DNA of 64,000 nt, taken from contig JAVCCK010000034.1 in the NCBI GenBank assembly GCA_030765525.1, positions 62,001-126,000 on the forward strand, read 5' to 3'. The stretch comes from Candidatus Lernaella stagnicola (GTDB lineage Bacteria; Lernaellota; Lernaellaia; Lernaellales; Lernaellaceae). The position numbers and the translations under genes were made by a program. Positions 42,535-51,120 of the stretch are shown here, piece by piece (within the stretch, counting starts at the first letter, position 1; each line of letters opens with the position of its first letter). The notes under the pieces were generated by a model, which worked only from the letters and a program-made list of their open reading frames with translations, was not told the DNA's origin and searched no databases.

Positions 42535-43107
42535 ATGCGCGTCAAATCTATGTTTTTATTCGTGATTGTTATGGTATTCAGTCTTGCCCTGATGGCGAAT
42601 TCATGCGATGTGGACACCAAGACGGTCAAATTGGGACACGTCGATAAAAGTCTGAAGAAATACAAGGATACGAAGTGGGACGGGCTCCAAGAGCAAAAAA
42701 TCGAGTTCGCCGTCGGCACCGGTAACAAGCAAGTGGATGATTGGTCCAAACAGGCTGCCGTATTTTACGCGTCGCTCGTGCAAGCCGAGCATGTAGTGGA
42801 TGTGGCCGGCAAAAAGGCCGAAAAACTCAAGAAGAAGAAAAACAGCAAAGCCAAGAAAGAAGCACAGAGAGCGGTCAACGAAGCCGAAAAGATTCTGAAA
42901 AAAGCGGCCGACAACGCTCCAAAGCTGATCAAGAACGGTGAAAAACTGGTTGCCGATTACAAGACGCTCATCAACAATCCGACTAAGTTGCCGGCGATCG
43001 GTAAAGCATTGATGGGCTCGCTCGAAAACCTGAAACAGGTGATTGACCGGGCGCCGAAGACCTTGAAGAAACTCGGGAAACTATCAAAGAAACTCGCTAA
43101 AATCTAA
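42535..43107 (+). CDS. Lys-rich helical lipoprotein, unknown
   Basis: 190 residues. A signal peptide ends in the lipobox LMANSC (Cys about residue 22). The mature part is almost entirely helical and Lys/Ala-rich (KKAEKLKKKKNSKAKKEAQR, AVNEAEKILKKAADNAPKL), with a predicted pI well above its neighbours. No family is recognised. It is preceded by its own promoter-like sequence and a GGGAG ribosome site, and it is divergent from the carbamoyltransferase. Binding to acidic polymers or nucleic acid is conceivable but unproven. Confidence 0.65.
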   Translation: MRVKSMFLFVIVMVFSLALMANSCDVDTKTVKLGHVDKSLKKYKDTKWDGLQEQKIEFAVGTGNKQVDDWSKQAAVFYASLVQAEHVVDVAGKKAEKLKKKKNSKAKKEAQRAVNEAEKILKKAADNAPKLIKNGEKLVADYKTLINNPTKLPAIGKALMGSLENLKQVIDRAPKTLKKLGKLSKKLAKI

Positions 43108-43171
43108 GTGGAAACAAGACCGCCGCTCGTCAAAGAGCGTGCCGGGTAGCGTATGGTGGGTGGAGGACGCG

Positions 43172-43492
43172 ATGCAGTGGTTATTGGATAACTGGCAATT
43201 GTGCGTTTTCTATTGTCAGGAAGGGGCGTATTTCAGCGCCCTGCTGTCTCCCATTGGTATTGCCTTGTCGCTCCTGGTCGTGGTCCTGGGAGCCGTTCTC
43301 GGGAATATGCGAAAAACCCTGTGGATGACCGTGTTCGCCGTGTGGTTTCTCGTGCCGCTTCACCATTTCACCGTCGAGGGCCAGACGCCCGGCGTCGGCA
43401 ACGTGGGCGGCTACGGCGCGATGGGCGGGTTTGGTCTCGGCGTGCTGGTTGTTATCGCCGTTGGTTTCTACGTGTACCTCGTACGCGATTGA
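43172..43492 (+). CDS. Small unknown membrane protein
   Basis: 106 residues with three hydrophobic segments (IGIALSLLVVVLGAVLG, TLWMTVFAVWFLVPL, LGVLVVIAVGFYVYL) and a Gly-rich loop (GVGNVGGYGAMGGFG). No family is recognised. The ATG at 43172 follows GGAGGACG; the frame opens at 43139. It ends 16 bases before the HgdB-like gene. Confidence 0.5.
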   Translation: MQWLLDNWQLCVFYCQEGAYFSALLSPIGIALSLLVVVLGAVLGNMRKTLWMTVFAVWFLVPLHHFTVEGQTPGVGNVGGYGAMGGFGLGVLVVIAVGFYVYLVRD

Positions 43493-43508
43493 GGCGGCCG
43501 ACAGGCTT

Positions 43509-44486
43509 ATGACCAAACGAATCGGCATCACTACCACTGTTCCTCACGAAATCATCGTTGCCGCCGGATACGTTCCGGTCGACCTGAACAACGTGTTCGC
43601 CGATGACGCCGACTCGGAGGCGATGGTGGCAAGCGCCGAAGACGAGGGCTTTCCGGCCGGCGTCTGCGCGTGGATCAAAGGCTTGTACGCCGCGATGCGG
43701 GCCGGGCGGGCCGATGCCGTGGTCACCGTCGTCAACGGCGATTGTTCCAATACCCAATCCTTGGCCGAAGTATTACGGCACCGCGGCATCGAGACGATCC
43801 CTTTTTCCTTCCCCGCCAAACCGCAACCGGATCTGGTCGAGCGGGCTCTACAGGATTTCGCTGCCGAACTCGGTACCGAACTGGCGGCGGCCGAGCGCGT
43901 TCGCCGGGACTGGCAAGACATTCGCCGAAACCTAGCCGAGTTGGACCGCCTCGCGTGGCGCGAAAACAAGATTACCTCCGCCGAATTGCACCACTGGTTG
44001 CTTTCCTCCAGCGACTTCGGCGGTGACGCGAATGCGTTTGGCCGCGAACTTGACGCCTTTCTCGACGACGCCCGCCGTCGGCCGGCGCAACCTGTCGCGC
44101 TTCCCCTTGCGCTGCTGGGGGTACCGCCGATTTTCACCGACCTGTTTGCGCGCCTCGAGGAGCGCGGCGCCCGCTTCGTTTTTTGTGAGGTGCCGCGGCA
44201 GTTCTCCATGCCGTATGAATGCCGGGACCTGGTCGAGCAGTTCTGCCGGTACACTTATCCCTACGATCTCAACCACCGGCTTGATGACTTGTTACCGCAA
44301 CTGGCCGAGCGGCGCGTCGCCGGCGCGGTGCATTACGTGCAAGCCTTCTGCCACCGGCAGATCGATCACATTGTCATCAAGGACAAATCGCCGATTCCCG
44401 TCTTGGCGCTGGAGGGCGACCGCCCGGGCACCCTATCTGGGCAGGCGGTCACGCGCCTCGACGCCTTTCTGGAGATGCTCGCGTGA
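43509..44486 (+). CDS. HgdB/BcrC-like 2-hydroxyacyl-CoA dehydratase family protein
   Basis: 325 residues resembling subunits of 2-hydroxyacyl-CoA dehydratases and benzoyl-CoA reductases. The opening GITTTVPHEIIVAAGYVPVDL and the NGDCSNTQ, CRDLVEQFCRYTYPY and YVQAFCHRQIDH segments carry the Cys expected to hold a 4Fe-4S cluster. No partner subunit or HgdC-type activator ATPase lies nearby, so a CoA dehydratase role is doubtful; stand-alone relatives of unknown function are common. The start is the ATG at 43509. It overlaps rimO by 4 bases (GTGA). Confidence 0.7.
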   Translation: MTKRIGITTTVPHEIIVAAGYVPVDLNNVFADDADSEAMVASAEDEGFPAGVCAWIKGLYAAMRAGRADAVVTVVNGDCSNTQSLAEVLRHRGIETIPFSFPAKPQPDLVERALQDFAAELGTELAAAERVRRDWQDIRRNLAELDRLAWRENKITSAELHHWLLSSSDFGGDANAFGRELDAFLDDARRRPAQPVALPLALLGVPPIFTDLFARLEERGARFVFCEVPRQFSMPYECRDLVEQFCRYTYPYDLNHRLDDLLPQLAERRVAGAVHYVQAFCHRQIDHIVIKDKSPIPVLALEGDRPGTLSGQAVTRLDAFLEMLA

Positions 44487-45844
44487 GTGGCAAAACGTTT
44501 CGCCTCACCAGCCTGGGCTGCGCGAAAAACCTCGTCGATAGCGAGGGGCTCGCGGCCTTGTTGGTACGGGCCGGTTGGCGTCTGGTAGACGACGGCCCGG
44601 TCGATTTGGTCGTGGTCAACACGTGCAGTTTCGTCGAGGATGCCGCGCAAGAATCGGTCGATACGCTGCTGGCCGAGGTGGAGCAGAAGCGGGCCGGGCA
44701 GACGAGTCGGCTCGCGGCGGTGGGGTGCCTGCCGCAGAAATACGGTGACGAACTCGCCGACGCCATGCCCGAGCTCGATCTCGTGCTCGGCACCGGGGAC
44801 CTAGGTTCGATCGTTCGCCGCCTCGAGCATTTGATCGACACCAACGAGCGGGAAATCGCCGTCGGCCCGCCGTCCGCGGTGTACGAGGAATGGCCCGCCC
44901 GTCTGCGGTCGCAGCCCGCGCACCGCGCCTATCTGAAAATCGCCGAAGGATGCGACAACGCCTGCGCCTTCTGCATCATCGGGCGCTTGCGCGGCCCCTT
45001 CCGCAGTCGCGCGCCTGAAGCGATTTTGGCCGAGGCGGCCGACCTGGGCGCAGCCGGCGTCGTCGAACTCAATTTGGTTGCGCAGGATTTGACGCTTTAT
45101 GGGCGCGACCTCGCCTCCGCGACAACGTTGGCCGAACTACTGCCGCGCCTATCCACCGCCGTGGACGACACCGCTTGCCGCCGCTTGCGATTGCTCTATT
45201 TGCACCCGGCGCGGGTCGAGGAAAACCTGCTGCGAGTGATCGCCGAGACACCGCGGGTTGTCCCGTACCTCGACATGCCGCTCCAGCATGTCAGCGACCG
45301 CGTTTTGCAGCGGATGGGTCGGCCGCAGAACGCCGCCGATTCGCGCCGTGTTGTGGAACTGGCCCGCCGCCTGGTGCCCGACGTGGCGATCCGCACGACC
45401 TTCCTGCTCGGTCATCCCGGAGAGAGTGAGGACGACTTTGCGGCCTTGCTCGATTTCGTGGCGGAGTATCGTTTCGAACACCTCGGCGCGTTCGCGTGGT
45501 CGCCGGAAAAAGGCACCGTGTCATATGAACAGGACGATTGGGTCGAAGCCGAATTGCGGGCCGAAAGGGTGGAGCGATTGATGGAATTGCAGCAGGGCGT
45601 CAGTCACGAACGGTTGCGCGAGCGGATCGGTGGCGTAGTGGAATTGTTGGTCGAGGAGGTGCTCCATAAGCACGATGACGAGGCCTATTCGCACATCGGC
45701 CGTCTACCGCAACAAGCGCCCGAAATCGACGGCGTCGTGTACCTTCGCGCGCCCCGCGAAGAGGCGTGCCGACCCGGGGACATCGTTCGCGCCGTTGTGA
45801 CCGATGCCCACGACTACGATCTGTTCGCCGATCTACTCGCCTGA
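44483..45844 (+). CDS. rimO: Ribosomal protein S12 methylthiotransferase
   Basis: 453 residues. It adds a methylthio group to the conserved Asp of ribosomal protein S12. The N-terminal UPF0004 domain has C13, C48 and C82; the radical SAM motif EGCDNACAFC has C157, C161 and C164; GRLRGPFRSR and the C-terminal TRAM domain follow. RimO is preferred to MiaB because of SLGCAKNLVDSE and the RGPFRSR motif. The start is a GTG at 44483 overlapping the previous stop. Its end overlaps the convergent lipoprotein gene by 12 bases. Confidence 0.93.
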   Translation: MSGKTFRLTSLGCAKNLVDSEGLAALLVRAGWRLVDDGPVDLVVVNTCSFVEDAAQESVDTLLAEVEQKRAGQTSRLAAVGCLPQKYGDELADAMPELDLVLGTGDLGSIVRRLEHLIDTNEREIAVGPPSAVYEEWPARLRSQPAHRAYLKIAEGCDNACAFCIIGRLRGPFRSRAPEAILAEAADLGAAGVVELNLVAQDLTLYGRDLASATTLAELLPRLSTAVDDTACRRLRLLYLHPARVEENLLRVIAETPRVVPYLDMPLQHVSDRVLQRMGRPQNAADSRRVVELARRLVPDVAIRTTFLLGHPGESEDDFAALLDFVAEYRFEHLGAFAWSPEKGTVSYEQDDWVEAELRAERVERLMELQQGVSHERLRERIGGVVELLVEEVLHKHDDEAYSHIGRLPQQAPEIDGVVYLRAPREEACRPGDIVRAVVTDAHDYDLFADLLA

Positions 45845-46156
45845 TCCGCAGTCCTCGAGACACAACGCCAACGAAGTGCAGAGCCCCTTGTTTTCGAACA
45901 CGCAGTCATCGATGCAGGCCCAGTCGTAGAATTGGTCATCGCGGCAGTAGGTGCGCGCGTCGCCGCGGTCCGGGTGCGCGCCGTCGTGGAGCGGCAAGTT
46001 CGTGTCGCAGTCGTCGTAGATGATTTCGACCAGTTCGTCGCATTCGAGGTCAGCCACCGCGTCGGGGTCATCCTCGTCGTTGCACGCGACGGCAAACACG
46101 GCGATCAGCAGGCAGCCGATGCAGACCAGCACTCGCCGGGAAGAAGAGCCCGTCAA
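45833..46156 (-). CDS. Small Cys-rich lipoprotein
   Basis: About 107 residues. A signal peptide ends in the lipobox FAVAC, followed by Asp-rich NDEDDPD. The mature part has nine Cys in a compact pattern (LECDELVEIIYDDC, DWACIDDCVFENKGLC, LALCLEDC). The start is probably the TTG at 46156, which overlaps the protease stop (TTGA) with GGAGG at 46167-46171; a TTG at 46165 is too close to that site. The gene is thus coupled to the secreted protease. Its Cys pattern resembles the lipoprotein at 59612-60037. Function unknown. Confidence 0.6.
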   Translation of the reverse strand: MTGSSSRRVLVCIGCLLIAVFAVACNDEDDPDAVADLECDELVEIIYDDCDTNLPLHDGAHPDRGDARTYCRDDQFYDWACIDDCVFENKGLCTSLALCLEDCGSGE

Positions 46157-48231
46157 CAGCCGCAACCTCCGTCCTCATCATCATTGTCATCGTCGTCATC
46201 ATCGTCGTCGGCAGCCGGTTCGGCGGGAACAGAGTCGTCGTCGGTCGAATCATCCGGCAAACCTTCGGGCGAGACGCCCGGGAAATCTTCATCGATAAAA
46301 CCGTCACAGTCCTCGTCGACGCCGTTGCCTTCTATCTCGGCCGCGCCGGGCCGGATCGACGGATTGCCGTCGGCGCAGTCGTTGCCGCCGCAGTTCGCGC
46401 CAGGGGACCCGTCGCCGTCGGCGTCACAATTTTCACTTGCCAGCGCCCATCCGGCGAGCGCGAAGGTTTGCGTGGTCGTCAGGTCGGCGGCCGAGACCCG
46501 CACCGTCCACGTGCCTGCCGCGGGCTCGACGACTGTTACGCGTTCGACGTTGTTCCGGTCATCCACGCCCGTGACGGCGAGCTGGGCAGGATCGTCGGGG
46601 TTTAGCAGCCACGGCAAATACTCCGCCTTGTCTGGGCCGATCAAGCGCAATTCCAAATCGTTGACCAAGACGCGCACCGCACTCGCGGCGGCGGCGGGAT
46701 CGTTCCACACAATCGTGATTTCCAGGACCGGCGAACCCGCCTCGATCTCCACGTCAAACTCGACGAAGTCTTCTTCCGAGGTTATCTCGCCGGCGGCGAA
46801 CCCGTCGAAATACAGCATCGACAGGGCCGCTGCGACGTCGATGTGTCCCCAGCCGGTTTGGAAATCCGGCCCCGCGGCTTCCACGTCACGAGCCGTGGCG
46901 ATCAACAGTGTTTTGGCCAACGCCGGTGTCCACTCGACGCCCAGATCGTCGGCCGCCTGGCGCAACAATCCCACTGCGCCGGTCACTTGCGGCGCGGCCA
47001 TGCTCGTGCCGCACCACATGGATCCGGCGTAACCGCCGCCCGCTATCGTGGAAACGATGTAACCCGGCTTCGGAGGCATGCAGCCGGCCGCGACGACATC
47101 CGGCTTCAAGCGACCGTCGTCCGTCGGCCCGCGGCTTGAATAATCGCTGGTGGTCAGGCCGCCGTCCGCGCTGCCCACGGTGATCACGTTTTTCGCCGTG
47201 CCCGGCGGCGGCAAGCTGTGGTAACCCTGTCGCGCCGCGATCTCGCAGTCGGACATCGAACCCATGTTCCCGGCCGCGAAGGTGACACCGAGCACCCCGC
47301 CGTGTTCGCCCATGACGGCGCGGTCGTATTCGGCCGTGAAGTCGTCGTAGCTGCCAAGGTAGGCGCAGTTGTCTTCTTCGTCGGACAGCGCGTAGACCCA
47401 GCTATTGTTGATCCAAATCGCGCCGTGGGCCGCGATATCGGCGATTTTTTCGGTCGGCCGATCGAAATCCCACGCCAGGATCGTCGCCCCGGGAGCCACG
47501 CCGCGATACAATCCGTCGCTTTCCACGCCGTCACCAGCCATCGTGCCGCATACGTGGGTGGCGTGATCGCTTGGGCCGCCGGCTGCGAAATTTCCCAGAC
47601 GCCCCGCGAAATCCGCGTGCAAGACGCGCGCTTCATCGACAATCGCCAAGGTGACGTCGCGACCGGTTAGCGCCCAAGCGTCGGCGGCCTGTGCGAATTC
47701 GGCGCCGGTGATGTGGCGGATGTTGGCGTTGGCCGGTACCAAGCGCGGCGGCTGGGCCTCGATGAGCCACACGGTCGGTTCGGCGGCCAAGTCATCGCGC
47801 TTCGATCCGGTTGCGGTCACGACGGTCGATCGCCCGCGGTCGAAACGCCGCGTCCGCCATGTCGCCGGGGCGTCGTTGACTGCGCGCCGGGACATTTTCG
47901 CCGCCGGCGGCATCGGGCCGCACCACACGACTTCCGGAGGCGGCGGCGTGCTGGGCGAGGCAGCGGCGACGACGTATCCATGGGGCGGCACCGGCGCAAG
48001 CCAGATGATTCCGTCCGGCGTCTCGCCATTGCGCGGTATGTTCACCGCCCGGTTCAAACGCACGAGGAAGGGGTGACCGGTGCGGGCGAGGGCGGCCCAG
48101 CGCACTTGTCGAATTTGGGTGGATAACGCGGGAGCGTCCACGCGCGTGGCGACGAATTCAACCGCGGGCGCGGCCATCGCGGGGCAGGCCGAAAAAAGCA
48201 ACAGTGCAATAATCCATTTGATCCGATTCAT
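46153..48231 (-). CDS. Secreted subtilisin-like serine protease with metal-binding and poly-Asp tail
   Basis: 692 residues. A signal peptide ends near PAMAA. The S8 catalytic triad is visible: D199 in LAIVDEARVLH, H223 in DHATHVCGT (usual form HGTHVAGT) and S410 in CGTSMAAPQ, with oxyanion Asn in AAGNMG. A beta domain of the proprotein-convertase/PPC kind follows (AAGTWTVRVSAADLTT). Then come a MopE-like Cys/Asp metal-binding motif (NCDADGDGSPGANCGGNDC, GVDEDCDGFIDED) and a poly-Asp tail ending in GGCGC. The export route is Sec; the tail may anchor it on the surface (inference). It is coupled to the Cys-rich lipoprotein downstream. Confidence 0.88.
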   Translation of the reverse strand: MNRIKWIIALLLFSACPAMAAPAVEFVATRVDAPALSTQIRQVRWAALARTGHPFLVRLNRAVNIPRNGETPDGIIWLAPVPPHGYVVAAASPSTPPPPEVVWCGPMPPAAKMSRRAVNDAPATWRTRRFDRGRSTVVTATGSKRDDLAAEPTVWLIEAQPPRLVPANANIRHITGAEFAQAADAWALTGRDVTLAIVDEARVLHADFAGRLGNFAAGGPSDHATHVCGTMAGDGVESDGLYRGVAPGATILAWDFDRPTEKIADIAAHGAIWINNSWVYALSDEEDNCAYLGSYDDFTAEYDRAVMGEHGGVLGVTFAAGNMGSMSDCEIAARQGYHSLPPPGTAKNVITVGSADGGLTTSDYSSRGPTDDGRLKPDVVAAGCMPPKPGYIVSTIAGGGYAGSMWCGTSMAAPQVTGAVGLLRQAADDLGVEWTPALAKTLLIATARDVEAAGPDFQTGWGHIDVAAALSMLYFDGFAAGEITSEEDFVEFDVEIEAGSPVLEITIVWNDPAAAASAVRVLVNDLELRLIGPDKAEYLPWLLNPDDPAQLAVTGVDDRNNVERVTVVEPAAGTWTVRVSAADLTTTQTFALAGWALASENCDADGDGSPGANCGGNDCADGNPSIRPGAAEIEGNGVDEDCDGFIDEDFPGVSPEGLPDDSTDDDSVPAEPAADDDDDDDDNDDEDGGCGC

Positions 48232-48297
48232 CGGATAATTCTAGCAGAGACGGTGACGCCGGGGAACGAAGAAGAAACGCGCGTCAAAGCGGGGCGA

Positions 48298-48810
48298 TCA
48301 CGTCGCGGGGCGGCCTTGATTGACGTCGAACTCGTACACCAGGCTGGCCTCGAAGCGATCGAGATTTCCCTGCAGGTCTTCTTCTTCGTAGTACAAGGTT
48401 AGCTGGAAGTTCAGAAAAATCGGCACGGAATTGATTTGCGGAATGTAGAACTCAAAGTCCGTCTCTTTTTCGTCGGCGTCAAACTCGACGAGATACGAAT
48501 CGTCCTTGATGGCGTCCGGGTTGATCAGCTCGAAAGTGCCGAAAAGATCTTTATCCTGGAATCGGTCGTAGTCATTCAAACTCACGCGGCATTGCACACG
48601 CGAGCCGACGATGCCATTGGTATTGCTGAAGCGCGCGCGACCGATCACCGCGCTCTGCACGAAGCCGAACACGTGGTCTTGATCCACGCGCAAATTGATC
48701 TTCACCGAGTTGTCGCCTTTTTCTTCTTCGTCCTCACCATCGTCTGTGCATGCCGCCGCGAGCAGGCAACAGGGGAGAAGCAGCAAAAGTAGTATTCGGT
48801 ACCAGCGCAT
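48298..48810 (-). CDS. Lipoprotein with beta-rich domain, unknown
   Basis: 170 residues. A signal peptide (RILLLLLLPCCLLAAAC) ends in the lipobox LAAAC, then an acidic stretch (TDDGEDEEEKGD) and a beta-rich domain (VKINLRVDQDHVFGFV, VPIFLNFQLTLYYEEED). No family is recognised. The ATG at 48810 gives the signal peptide; the frame's upstream extension has none. It is divergent from pspA. Confidence 0.6.
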   Translation of the reverse strand: MRWYRILLLLLLPCCLLAAACTDDGEDEEEKGDNSVKINLRVDQDHVFGFVQSAVIGRARFSNTNGIVGSRVQCRVSLNDYDRFQDKDLFGTFELINPDAIKDDSYLVEFDADEKETDFEFYIPQINSVPIFLNFQLTLYYEEEDLQGNLDRFEASLVYEFDVNQGRPAT

Positions 48811-48891
48811 TCCAACGCCTCCGGGTAATTCGCGTTCGGTTAGCCTTTGGTATGCCAGCACGCGATTTGTGTCAACTCGTCTATAACACGC

Positions 48892-48919
48892 TTGACCCTC
48901 TTTCCCCTCGTGCTTTAAT
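48892..48919 (+). promoter_or_regulatory. Sigma70-like promoter for pspA
   Basis: TTGACC (48892-48897), 16 bases, TTTAAT (48914-48919), about 90 bases before the pspA ATG. No sigma54 element is seen here, unlike enterobacterial pspA. Confidence 0.4.
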
Positions 48920-49015
48920 GGCGGAGTCAATTCTTTCCGTGCAACAGAACGTTTGGGCCTGAGGTCTAAACTTATCGCTACGGGTGCTCCGGGCGATATC
49001 CGACAGGAGGAAATC

Positions 49016-49819
49016 ATGTGGGAACGATTCAAACGCTGGGTGCGTAGTGTATTCGGCGGCGCCATTGATTCGATGGAAGATCCGGAAAAGATCCTTAGAC
49101 AAAATATCCGGGATATGACCGATCAGATCCCCCGCATGAACGAGTCGCTGGCCATGCTCCGGGCAAACGTGACGCTCTTGGCCAACCGCGCGAAGAAACG
49201 ACAGACGCTTCTGGACGGGCTCAAGGCCAAAATCAAGGCCGCGCTCCAAGCCGGTCGACGGGACATCGCCTTGACCTATGCCACCCAAATGGAACAACTC
49301 CAGCGCGAAATCGGCGGCGATCAGGAGCAGCTTCGTATCAGCGAGGAAGGATACGAAAAAGCCGTCAAGGTTAAAGAAGCCTTTCTAGCCGAGAAAAGAC
49401 GCAAAATCGAAGAAGCGCAGCAGGCGATCGCCAAGCACAAACAGTCCGAATGGCAGAAGAAGGTCGCCGACGCGATGGAATCCTTCGAAGTGGCCGGTGT
49501 CGACCAAACTCACGATGAAATGATTGACCGCATCGAGCAGGAATCGGCGCTCAACCAAGCCCGCTTGGAAATGGCGCTCGACAATATCGACGTTCATTCC
49601 ATGGAAATCGAACGTGAGGCCCAGGAAATCCAAGCCAATGAAATCCTAAAGCAATTCGAGATGGAGCTGGGCCTTACCGATGGCGAAGCGGCCGAAAAGA
49701 CGCTCGGTCCGGGGGAGGCGGTGCTCGCCAACGTGGAAGCCGAAACCCAAGCGGAGGAAGTTGCCGTGGCGGAACCGGAGGTCGTCAAGACCGTCGGGCC
49801 GAAAAAACCGGGTGAATAG
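49016..49819 (+). CDS. pspA: PspA/IM30 family phage-shock protein
   Basis: 267 residues. The N-terminal amphipathic helix (MWERFKRWVRSVFGGAIDSM) and the EDPEKILRQNIRDM segment are diagnostic. A long coiled coil fills residues 25-190. PspA binds stressed inner membrane and forms ESCRT-III-like polymers. It is about 40 residues longer than usual, with an acidic Ala/Glu-rich C-terminal extension. The start is the ATG at 49016 with AGGAGG upstream. No pspB, pspC or pspF is next to it. Confidence 0.88.
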   Translation: MWERFKRWVRSVFGGAIDSMEDPEKILRQNIRDMTDQIPRMNESLAMLRANVTLLANRAKKRQTLLDGLKAKIKAALQAGRRDIALTYATQMEQLQREIGGDQEQLRISEEGYEKAVKVKEAFLAEKRRKIEEAQQAIAKHKQSEWQKKVADAMESFEVAGVDQTHDEMIDRIEQESALNQARLEMALDNIDVHSMEIEREAQEIQANEILKQFEMELGLTDGEAAEKTLGPGEAVLANVEAETQAEEVAVAEPEVVKTVGPKKPGE

Positions 49820-49890
49820 GCGGAAAACGGGGTAAAAACCGGATAAATTTGGCAAAATATGGCTGAATTTTGCGGTTTTTCGTAAAGTGC

Positions 49891-49908
49891 GCGAATTTTC
49901 GCTTTTTT
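49891..49908 (+). terminator. Short intrinsic terminator after pspA
   Basis: GCGAA-TT-TTCGC (49891-49902) followed by TTTTTT (49903-49908). The stem is only 5 bp, so efficiency is uncertain. Confidence 0.45.
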
Positions 49909-49974
49909 CGTTAAAGAAATCTTCTCACTTGGCCGATTATCCAAACAGGCACTGTGCTTGAATTGGATTGGATT

Positions 49975-50961
49975 ATGAATGCGGCTGAATTTTATAGGGG
50001 TTTCCTGCTAAACAACGGACGTCTGGTCGTGCTGGCAATGGATCCTAATCTCCAAATTGTCGAAGCCGGCCAGGGTTGCGTTCAGGCGCTAGGTTATCCC
50101 ACTGAAGAACTCGTCGGCAGAAACTTGTATGAGTTTCTCGTCGCCGAGTCTCGTGATGCCACTTACCAACTCACCGATGTGGATCATTTCGCCAACGAAA
50201 CCATCACCCTGCGCACGGCTGACGGCCGCAAAACGCCACTTTTAGCCTCCTTTTTCCGTGATGATAAAGGCGTGGTGCTGGTCGGCGAGGTTCTCGACCT
50301 CGATGTGAAAAATCGCGACGCCCTTCTGGAAATGCACAAGAAATCCTTCAGCCTTGCCAAGGAAATCGAAGAGTTGCGGCAACGCAACGAGAACCTGGAT
50401 ATGGTCAACCATTGGCTGCGCGAAAAAGCGGTGACCGATCCCCATACCGGGCTGTACAAACGCAACCACCTTGACCGACTGCTCAAAGCCGAATGGGAAC
50501 GCGCCAAGCGTTACATGGCCGATCTGAGCTTCATGCTCACGGGAATCGACGGCCTGCGCGCGTTTCGCGAAGTGCAGGGAGATGACGCCGCCACCCGCGT
50601 GATGCGGGGCGTTTCGCGCGTGCTGGACGGCCGCAAGCGTCTGTTTGACATCCTGGGGCACTTCGATAACGAGACCTTCTTCCTGATTCTGCCGCACACC
50701 AATGCCAAGGGCGCGCGGGAGTTCGGCGAACGCCTCCTGCAAATGCTGCATAACCGGGAAATTCGAGCCGGCGGATACCCCTTCCACATCTTCTTGTCGA
50801 TCGGGACCGCGAGCTACCACAACCGCAACTTACCGCTCAAGAGCCATGAAGAGTTGATCCATGCGTCGGTCGACTTCCTCGGCCAAGCCCAGTTGGCCGG
50901 CGGCAACCAGGTGTTCAGCCGGCAGTCGCCGCCGACGAAGTTGCGCGTCGCCAACCCCTGA
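49975..50961 (+). CDS. PAS domain protein with degenerate GGDEF domain
   Basis: 328 residues. An N-terminal PAS domain (about 10-125, VVLAMDPNLQIVEAGQGCVQALGYP, ELVGRNLYEFL) leads through a coiled coil to a GGDEF-like domain starting VTDPHTGLYKRNHLD. The signature GGDEF is replaced by DNETF (231-235 in LGHFDNETFFLILP), so diguanylate cyclase activity is unlikely; a GTP- or ligand-binding or protein-binding role is more plausible. It has no helix-turn-helix or kinase domain. The ATG at 49975 was preferred to a GTG at 49954. It lies between pspA and tatBC. Confidence 0.75.
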   Translation: MNAAEFYRGFLLNNGRLVVLAMDPNLQIVEAGQGCVQALGYPTEELVGRNLYEFLVAESRDATYQLTDVDHFANETITLRTADGRKTPLLASFFRDDKGVVLVGEVLDLDVKNRDALLEMHKKSFSLAKEIEELRQRNENLDMVNHWLREKAVTDPHTGLYKRNHLDRLLKAEWERAKRYMADLSFMLTGIDGLRAFREVQGDDAATRVMRGVSRVLDGRKRLFDILGHFDNETFFLILPHTNAKGAREFGERLLQMLHNREIRAGGYPFHIFLSIGTASYHNRNLPLKSHEELIHASVDFLGQAQLAGGNQVFSRQSPPTKLRVANP

Positions 50962-51053
50962 TCGGAACCCCAACGCGAAAACCATGTCGCCTAGCCGGGC
51001 GTATCTTCCAAAAGTTCACGCTGTTTCACCACGTTGCGGGCGCCGTGCGCACG

Positions 51054-51082
51054 TTGACATCCAGGGGACCAAAGGATACTTT
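51054..51082 (+). promoter_or_regulatory. Sigma70-like promoter for tatBC
   Basis: TTGACA (51054-51059), 17 bases, TACTTT (51077-51082), about 40 bases before the tatB ATG. The -10 is weak. Confidence 0.4.
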
Positions 51083-51120
51083 CGCGGTCTGGAAAGCAGC
51101 CGGAAAGGGCGGGATAAAAT

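Noticed and set aside
48811-49015. Sigma54 promoter for pspA as in enterobacteria
   Set aside because: No GG-N10-GC element with suitable flanks was found; a sigma70-like TTGACC/TTTAAT pair is present instead.
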